64,000 bases of DNA, from assembly GCF_021134715.1 (NCBI RefSeq), contig NC_060019.1, forward strand, positions 5,022,001 to 5,086,000, in the 5' to 3' direction. This DNA comes from Daphnia pulex (Eukaryota > Arthropoda > Branchiopoda > Diplostraca > Daphniidae). The notes beneath the pieces were generated by a model. The model did not search any database. It had not been told where the DNA came from and saw only the letters and a list, made by a program, of their open reading frames with translations. The stretch's first letter is position 1, and each line of letters begins with the position of its first letter. A program made the translations under genes and the position numbers. Below are positions 56,190 through 64,000 of this stretch, in pieces.

Positions 56190-59100
56190 TTAAATTTAGT
56201 TTTCAATTACCGCCAACTTCCAATGATGACGAGGAGACTCATCGTGTAGGGGAACAACGTAGCCAATCTTGACGATTTCTTCGTGATGACATAAGCGCCA
56301 CATTCGAATTTGTCGCGTTGCCAGAGATGACCATCGACAGCAAAGAATGATGAGACACGAATTGACGAAAGGCGAGTAGGAAACAATGAGCTAAAAGATC
56401 CTCAACCAATTCAAGATGAATTATTCGGGTGCTGGTGCACGTGATTAAAAAAATATAAGCCTTTTGAGCATCTTTTGGAGAAAGACTTCGAATTTTGTAG
56501 GCACCGGTGTAATCGACTCCAACAACGCTGAAAGTGGGGGTATCGCTAACTCGGAATGCTGTTAGCGGAGCGTGATTTTGGGCTCTTTAGGGTTTCACAC
56601 TCACTCGACGACAAGTTGCGCAGCTGCATAAAATGGATCGTACAAGTTGGTTGATGGATGGAATCCAATACCGTTGACGGAGACTGGAACAGGTGGCGTC
56701 GACGCCGAAGTGGAACATCCGTTTGTGATGATAAAGAATTATCAAAGGAGTCAAGTCGCAGGATTTTGGAAGAAGAAACGGATGCTTTGCACTGGATTTG
56801 ATTCTAGAGTGCTGGAGACGGCCTTTACAGCAAATGATATCGTCGTCGTTGATAAAAAGATCGTGTTGAGACACAAAAGCTGAAGAATTAAATTTCCGAT
56901 TTTTTTATGTAAAAAAAAATAATTACAAAAATCGGAAATTTAATTCTGATTACTTTTTGTTAGAAGTGTTTTTCAAAAATAATGCATACAACCCCTGCTA
57001 TTAAACAAAATCATCGACGGGTAGTCAGCTGTTCCACAGAAGCTTATGGGGAAACGGCTAAAAACTGCCTCTCTACCTCATTGTGCTGCCAACTGGCGGG
57101 CGGCTTCCACTCCTCGGACCACTATCCCTTACAGCGCGGGAAAGGACTGCTTTCTCCTCTATACTCCTCCCTGGATTAACAATGGAGCGACTCTTGATTT
57201 GGAGAGACCGAAGGTGAAACGATCCAGGTTGCAAAAATAAGCTATGGCTCCAAACACGTGTGAATTGGCGTCCACGAAGAGATGCAAATTCTGAAGGTCG
57301 TAGTGTCGTCCAAGATAACAGCGGAAGACGACTCGATGATAATTGTCAACGTCAGTTGCGATTCTACTAAAACGTTCACGGAACTTTTGAGGAAGTGGAT
57401 CGTCCCAGTCGAACTTCTCTTTCGAGAGCTCTTGGTTTAGAATTTTTGTTGCGATTGTGAGAGGAGCGAAGAATCCCATGGGATCGAAAACTCTGGAAAT
57501 GCCACTGTGAGGAATATCACGCTTTGTTGTTGTAGCGTGGCTGAAGGTGGAAAACCAGAACGGGAAGGAATAGCGAGTCGGTATAGAACGATCCCAGTTT
57601 AGACCCAGTATCTTGGAGCTGGTGGAAGGATCGGCTACACCATCTTCAACAGCACGGACATTGATAGCTTGATCACTGGAACTCCAAGATTAAGATTCAG
57701 TCCGGCTTTGTTGAGAATGGAATTTGACACAGCATATCTGCTTCCTCCGTTGAGTAACATCCTGAAATAAGATTTTCGAAATAGATGTTGAGATCCATAT
57801 CAACTGCTTGGGCGACGGCAAAGACTGTAAGTGATGTTTGATGACTGATAGGAGAATAAATGGAGAACAGCTGGCTCCGAACGGAATGACTTTGAAGTTT
57901 GAAGCGATACCCTTTAGCTCTGCATCGGAATCTCTGATATCTCTGGTCTACATAAAGCGGATGAAATCACGGTCCGACACGTGCAGGAAGACTTTAGAAA
58001 GGCTTTTTCGATGTCCGCGGAAAGACCGACTCAATGAACACGAAAACGTAGTAGAATCTCCAACATGTCGTACTGAAGAGGTGGTCCTGTTTCAAGGCAA
58101 TCATTTAGACTGACGCCTGCTGTTGCCTTACAAGAAAAGTCGTACACTATCCGAAGCGGTGTGATCGCTGAATCTTTTTCGATGGCAAAGTGAGGGATAT
58201 AGTGACAACCACGTTTGTAAATTTCTCCCGGCGGGAACTTTTCGATAAAACCTCGATTCAACTGGTCACTGATGATATTTTGGTAGATGGCCAGCTGACT
58301 TGGGTTCTTACACACCCGCGCTTGATGTTGAGTTAAATTAACAAATACAAACTGCTGTTTCTTCTCGATAACTTTTATTCTTGATTTACTTCCTTTACGA
58401 CATTAAACAGCGTGGCGAGAAATGCGCACACATAGAAAGATAAGAGAATTCGTCTGATACCAGACACAGGGGTTTTTGGAAGGGAGGAGAAAAAGACAGT
58501 TAAAGCAGAGTTGCCAGAAGGATGAAACGAGGGCTGGAGAAAAAGGTTTCTTCAACACTTGATGGTTCCGATGGTTCGACGATGGCAAACTTGATAATTT
58601 GGGGAAATGTTAGGATGTTCCAATTTCCAAGGAAGCTTTGCAGCATACTGATTGCCACTGAACTCGATACATTGACTTTGGTAGATGTTAGTCGTTGTGT
58701 CACTTTCCAACTCTGGTTGAATCCCAAGCCCTTTAACCGTCGAAAATTTAGACAGGTCAAAATTTTCTATGGCCGAAACATGAAGCGATAAGACAGAATC
58801 GGTTGATTCGGTTTTTATGGAAGACGCAGATAATGGACCGGAGAGAAGATAACCAATAGCCGTTGGACCTGCGCTTCGAATAACTTTGTTGCTAACAACC
58901 GGTAGAAATTGGCACCAATGAGGATGTCACCGTCGAAAGATGTGGCTTCAGATGGTAGATGGGCCAAATGAAGTCCGTTGAGATGAGGAAGAGAAGCTGC
59001 CAAATTAAGATGCGGATCATCCAGTGGGCTTACAAGATGATCAATAATGATGGCTTTGATTTAGATTGAAGAACCGCTGAGGCCAACAATGAAAAACTGA

Positions 59101-59300
59101 GTTACGTCATAGTATTCGACGCCTGTAGGATTCATAGAGAAACCGGATAAGAGCAAACTTTCGCGCCACAACGGTTTTAAGCGCAATAATTTAGCCAGGC
59201 GTGAAGTAACGAAGGTGCACTGCGATCCCTCATCGATGAGTAAGTTGGCGTGTTCTTTAACAAGTTTTTTCTTGCAGTCCTAATTCAGTAAGTAGCCATT
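56190..59300 (-). pseudogene. BEL/Pao retrotransposon pol, decayed
   Basis: Minus strand, in the normal pol order from high to low coordinates. The protease has LLIDEGSQCTFVTSRLAKLL (about 59235), followed by ILIGANFY (about 58910). The RT has GFIEKFPPGE, HYIPHFAI and RIVYDFSCKA (58310-58130), then the BEL-typical MGFFAPLTIATKILNQEL with WDDPLP (57480-57390). Integrase has YHHKRMFHFGVDATCSSLRQRYWIP and CATCRR (56750-56590), VGVDYTGAY and IIHLELVEDL (56530-56410), and the tail VVPLHDESPRHHWKLAVIE (about 56220). There are many stops and frame changes. No LTRs found. Confidence 0.8.
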
Positions 59301-59339
59301 TTAACCAGACAGCTTCTCGTGTTGATTCGCAGGCCGCAA

Positions 59340-60195
59340 TGTACTCGGATTAGGTCGTTGAGAGACTTGGGCTTTTCTGTCGCTTGCAGCATCTGGCGAC
59401 GGGTCCTTCGTGGAGTAGAAATACATATCCAGTGATTGAGCTTCGTGTTTCAACATCTCCAGCATTGTCCACATCTGTAAAACCTGTAATTGAACTACTG
59501 GAGCTTCCACTGAAACAAAGACCGTAATTTCGGGTTCCTGATAAATACGATATGATTCGTTTGACTCCTTCCCAGTAGGCAGGTCCAGGATTGTGACTGA
59601 ATCTAGCGACTTGGTTGGTTGCGAAAGCAATGTGTGGTTGAGTGGTGGATGTCAGATACATAAGGCAACCGTCGGTTTCTTGGTTGGGGGTAGTTTGCAT
59701 CGACAGTTCTTCTTCTTTGTTGGTTGGTGCCATAGCTGGTGCAGTCTGCCCCTCAGATCAGATGGAATTATTTTTGGATGGCATGACTCCATTTGAAATT
59801 TGCTCAGTATTTTAGTTATGAAATCAGTTTGAGTGATTAAGATTTTGCGGTGTTCTCGTATTCTAGTGATTTTGAGCCCAGCGAATCAATCTGCTGCCAT
59901 TGTTCGCATTTCAAAGTGGTTCTTCAGATGTTGAAGAATTGTGTTGACTGTTGTTGGGTTGTTGCTGCATACCAATCCATCGTCGACCCAGTTGGCAATA
60001 TACGTAATCTCCTCTTGTTGACGGCGGAAGTAGACACATGGATCGGTTGTACTGCAGGTTAAGCGAAATTCACCAGAAATTTGTTGAATTGCTGATATCA
60101 CATGCGCGGAGCCTGCTTAAGTCCATAGATCAACTTCTTCAGCAGACACACATTTGATTTGTTCACGGGGTCGATGACAGGATAATTACAAGGTT
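59340..60195 (-). pseudogene. Ty1/copia RT-RNase H remnant
   Basis: Minus strand. LLKKLIYGLKQAPRM (about 60150), CSTTDPCVYFRRQ and the catalytic WVDDGL (about 60000-59980), then GCLMYL-TSTTQPHIAFATNQVARFSHNPGP and YLSGTRNYGLCFSG, TGFTDVDNAGDVETRSSITGY. This is the C-terminal half of copia pol, a different family from the element at 21-24.7 kb. Truncated and frameshifted. It abuts the BEL/Pao remnant in the same orientation. Confidence 0.8.
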
Positions 60196-60199
60196 ATGA

Positions 60200-63100
60200 T
60201 CCGGTATGTTAGAGAAGGTCGGATTCTAGGAGAGGGAAAATAAATAAAAGTTGACGTAAGTCAACGTGGAGTGGACAACGGAGAGTGGTAATCGCGATGG
60301 AAGGGGAAAGACAAAGTTATTGCGGAGCACCACGGCAAAAAGGACGGTCAAGGAAAGAGAGTGGTGAGACCTGGCTTGTGGGCTGAATGGACAGACAATG
60401 TGATGGACTTCAATAACTTAACAATAAAAAAGCGACATCCTTTCGAATTTCAAATAATTTTTGGAATTTCTGTAGACCATACTATGAATGGAAATTTATG
60501 CTGCTGTGGCATTGTGTTATATTTGTGGTACATAATGTAATTAAAGCAATTTTAAATTTATTTGAAAATTAATAGTTTTCGAATGTCTTCCACAGTTATT
60601 TTCGATATTTACCTCAATAAATTCTACAATCCTCCGTAATATTTAAATACTTAAATTAATTGGAAAATTTGTGGTTTTCGAATTTCTCTAATATTTTGCA
60701 GAAAAGCCTTTTTCATTAAAAGCCCTCATATTAAGAAATTATTTTTTCTAATGATGATTTTATTTGAAAGCGTTTTGGTTTCAAAAGTTCTTCGTCACTT
60801 ATTCTCGCGAAATTAACATTCTTAAACTACGCTTAGAGCTTCAACTTAAGGATTAAAAAATAAATACCTCATTTAAATATTCAAGAGATGTTTTCCTAAT
60901 GTTGAATTGCCATAATTTATTTGAAGAGTTACTGTTTTATATTTTGCAATGATTGCCGAGAATGTCATCTTTTCATTAATTTTTCTAATATTTTATTATT
61001 ACAATTATTTGAAAGCTATTATTTTTGTATGTTATCATTGTTAAGAAACCATGAATCTCATGTAGTGCTACGAACACTACGTAAAGCACCTAAAAGAAAC
61101 AATGGTAACATCCAGGATGATGCGGGATGTATCCGATCATTTGTACTCCCCTGGCAGTAACCAATCTTGAGATGCAAATAAAAATTATATCAGTACATGA
61201 TAGCAAGAAAGATAGAACTCCCTCGGGCGTTGAAACCTCTTTATCTTACAACCAGGAGATTCTGTAAAATTTTTGAATTGATTGACAATGAAGTCCTGAC
61301 GTCTCTGACCAATAACTTCATCAAATTATGACACTGATTTTCAACCCTTAAGCCATGAAAACACATACCTTTTATCAATGCAATTTTAAAGTCAAAAGCT
61401 TACAAGGCTCAGATATAGTTAAAACATATGTCCCAGATGAAATAAGATAAGCCACTGCTACCATAACAGTTCTCCAGTTCTAAAATCGATTTTCTTTCTC
61501 ACTTATCTCATTCGAAAAATAAGTTTCCGTGGCTTTCAGTCTACCTCTTTTCACTTAAGTATTTGTCATTAGTAACTTTAGTGTAAATTATTTGCAATAT
61601 CTCATTATCGGCCCACGGCCAATGACAGTTTATGGAAAAACCAACTGTCTGTTTTTTTTTGTTGTCTCCTGTAGCAGAAGAATTTCGTTCGTAGCGTGGT
61701 CGATTCTATCTAGAAACGTCTAAAAACGTCTGCTCCAAGAGACGAACAAAAAGAAACAGTCATAAACAAAAATTTATTAAAAATTAACCAGATTGATTGA
61801 TTGGGGATAGAAATAAAAATTAGTTAATAAAGAAATGAATAAAAGTATTCACTGTTAGGAAGAAAAGGGGGGAAATCAGAGTCATAGATAAGAAAACATT
61901 TTTTTTACCGAGGAGAATTTGGTTTTCCCATAAGACGCTGTAGGCCACACAGACCAACTTGGACACCAATGAAATTTTCGCATTTGCTGAGAAATTGGAA
62001 CGCAGGATATCCAACTGCCCCATAATAAAAAACCAAGGGACAACGAAATTTTCTTACCAAGTACCGGTTACATTAATCGATATTGCAATATTGCACATAA
62101 TAAAAGGCTCGCGATGGCTAAAATAGGTAAAAATTTAAATAGATTAAGAGTGCTAGTAAAAACCGCTACGGCGGGTTAGATTAGGAGTTTTCATTGCCAC
62201 TAGATGTCGCTACGCGAAAGACTGGAGAATGTACAGGGGTAGTTTTTACGGCTGTACAACTTTCTACCTCTTTCTTAAAATGCTACTAACTTATTTACAA
62301 CGAAATCAATATCAATGAGAATTAACCTATGGGCTGCAATATGAAATGGCGAATCGATTGAACTATAAACATCAACGAAAAAACGATCATTCGAAACGTA
62401 GCGACGGTCCCCCAATTCCTCATGCATAACATAAAAAACAAATGACAAACGACAGCCGCCTTTGCCATTTCTGAACAAACACAAATTAAAAACGAACAAA
62501 CCAACCTTTCATCACAAAAAATACCCTATACCATTCAGTTTTACATGGAAAATCCCACTGTAGGAAAATTTCACCCAAAAAACAAAGACTCGAGGCACAG
62601 GAGGGTCCCGAAATCCACCAACCTGCCACCAACCAATCACAGCCCGAATTTCACGAACGAAATTTGAATTTCGATCAAACAAATAAATATATAAAATTGA
62701 CTAAAAAACCAACATGTTTCAATTTTCGAAACAACCCATTGGAACGAAAATGAATACGGCGAATCAGATAAAAAATAACTAAAAATCGAGAAAATGACCC
62801 GTTTACACGCTGGAACCCCTGGGAAAACAATAAACAGTTTGGGGCCCATAACCAAGGCATAGCCTTCCATGTTTTACCAAGGTTAAATCTCTTAGGTAAA
62901 ATTTGCTATATTAAATTAAAAAATTATAACAAATGCAATATATTATATAAAACACCGGTTGACTTTATTAACCAATTGGTATATTCTATTGAAAAAAAAA
63001 CAAGTTCATCGTGAAACAAAAGTGGTACAAACGGCGTTCCATAAAAGTATTTGTTGTGAATTCAGAGGTATCTGCGTAAAAAAATAAAAGGTATGAAGGA

Positions 63101-63320
63101 GGGTAAGGTACATATAAACTGTGGTAATTGTGACATGCATTTCCAAATGAAGATACTGGTGACGAAGGTTCTTAAAAAAATGAGGTACTAATGACATGAC
63201 CCCTATCAGAGAATCTCTTCAGAAGAAATGTTTGAATGGGATCAAGGGGGACGACTTTGTTAGGCTTTGAAAAATTAGAGACAGTACATAAGCAGAAATA
63301 ACAGAAGTGAACTCAGCAAA
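60200..63320. other. gene-free AT-rich region
   Basis: Three kilobases with no recognisable gene, RNA or transposon. All frames are short and rich in Phe, Leu, Ile and Lys, as chance frames in AT-rich DNA are. No strong inverted or direct repeats were noticed. Confidence 0.5.
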
Positions 63321-63321
63321 A

Positions 63322-64000
63322 ATTCAGGAAGTCATTGGTAGCTCCAGATGCAAAGCTGCTGCCGCAGACTCAAGGCTGAGCCTTATGTTCTGAATTTTCT
63401 TGAGAAAGAAGTTGCTAAAATCCTCGAAAAGCACAGGTAGATCGCCATAAGATGGAAGACGCAGAGCAGGCTTCTTCAAAAGAAACGAGTCAACAATCTT
63501 GAATAGCAACTTCTTTCCAGTGGGCTCAGTAATCATAGTGTTTAAAAATTCCACTTTGGTGGCGGATATCAAGTCTCTCAGTTCACCCAGGTCATGATAC
63601 CAAATCTCCTTGTAGATGGTCAAGCCAGTCGTCCTCCAGCGTCTCTCTAACCTTCTTATTTTTTTCCGCGTCAAGGCAATGTCTTGATTATTCCAAGGAT
63701 TATCAGGACGGATGGTAAATACCCTTTTTTTAAGTGGTGCTCGTTTATCCAGTATACCTTCGGCAAGCAGTGTTGCACCATTCTAGAAGGCGAACGATGT
63801 CATCAGACCCTCAGTAAGAAGTGGGTGGCAGAGGAGATCAGATGCAAACTGCTCCATGCCAATAGCTTTAAAATTTCTGAGTGTGACATGTTTCTTCGGA
63901 CGAACCGGTCTTTTGGGATTGGCAAGCCAGTGCACAGCATAATGATCATTCAGGGAATCAGAAACATGACAGTTAAAAATTAATTTATCCGCTGACCGAG
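63322..64000 (-). pseudogene. CR1/L2-like LINE fragment, runs off the window
   Basis: Minus strand: HVTLRNFKAIGMEQFASDLL (about 63880-63820), then after a stop LDKRAPLKKRVFTIRPDNPW, a frame change, and KKIRRLERRWRTTGLTIYKE...FFLKKIQNIRLSLESA. This is the linker between the endonuclease and reverse transcriptase of CR1/L2-type non-LTR elements. The endonuclease end is beyond 64000. The RT is absent because the homology ends near 63322, so the fragment is truncated there. A Nimb or other Jockey-group assignment is possible. Confidence 0.65.

Noticed and set aside
62275..62870. Phe/Cys-rich minus-strand frames of 60-77 codons
   Set aside because: They have no motif, splice context or repeats and are expected by chance in AT-rich DNA.

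Overview
This is a eukaryotic nuclear window. Coding regions are split by short introns, mostly 50-90 bp, with GT-AG ends, and there are no bacterial operons. The conserved genes and the mix of transposon families (P/THAP, MULE-like, hAT, DIRS, Ty1/copia, Ty3/gypsy, BEL/Pao, CR1/L2-like LINE) fit an arthropod. A compact crustacean genome such as Daphnia is my best guess, but it is an inference.

Conserved single-copy genes occupy about 16.1-19.2 kb, 32.7-38.4 kb and 47.5-54.4 kb. They are an importin-5-like gene with an unfamiliar C-terminal half, a Ras GTPase, MSH5 (meiotic MutS homologue, minus strand), ARFGAP1, ITPA (minus strand) and OSGEP/Kae1. Ras/MSH5 and ARFGAP1/ITPA are convergent pairs. 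ITPA and OSGEP are divergent, with a small transposon sitting in their shared upstream region.

The rest is layered mobile DNA. 1-5.3 kb: no confident gene, two tRNA-like pol III boxes. 5.3-11.2 kb: a P-superfamily element with related inverted ends. It encodes a THAP zinc finger, a Ulp1/SENP-type (C48) protease fold, a coiled coil and a P-type transposase in one orientation. A 1,019-bp MULE-like element with its own, different C48 protease is inserted in the transposase. 11.2-14.7 kb: a decayed DIRS-type tyrosine-recombinase retrotransposon. 15.0-15.4 kb: a copia integrase remnant. 18.4-25.8 kb: a tandem duplication of the 3' end of the importin-like gene fused to a gypsy fragment, a copia element lacking its RT core, and a gypsy gag remnant. 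26.2-30.1 kb: a decaying multi-exon gene for a transposase-like protein family I cannot name. 40.5-46.2 kb: a complete gypsy element with LTRs identical by eye, a 5-bp target duplication and an uninterrupted 1,523-codon polyprotein. 51.9-52.8 kb: a non-autonomous element with long TIRs and a 9-bp duplication. 55.2-55.7 kb: a hAT-type MITE. 56.2-60.2 kb: BEL/Pao and copia remnants. 63.3 kb to the end: a CR1/L2-like LINE fragment that runs out of the window.

The most unusual items are the THAP + C48 protease + P-transposase combination, the nested second C48-bearing element, the uncharacterised DDE-like family at 26-30 kb, and the chimeric importin-like gene.
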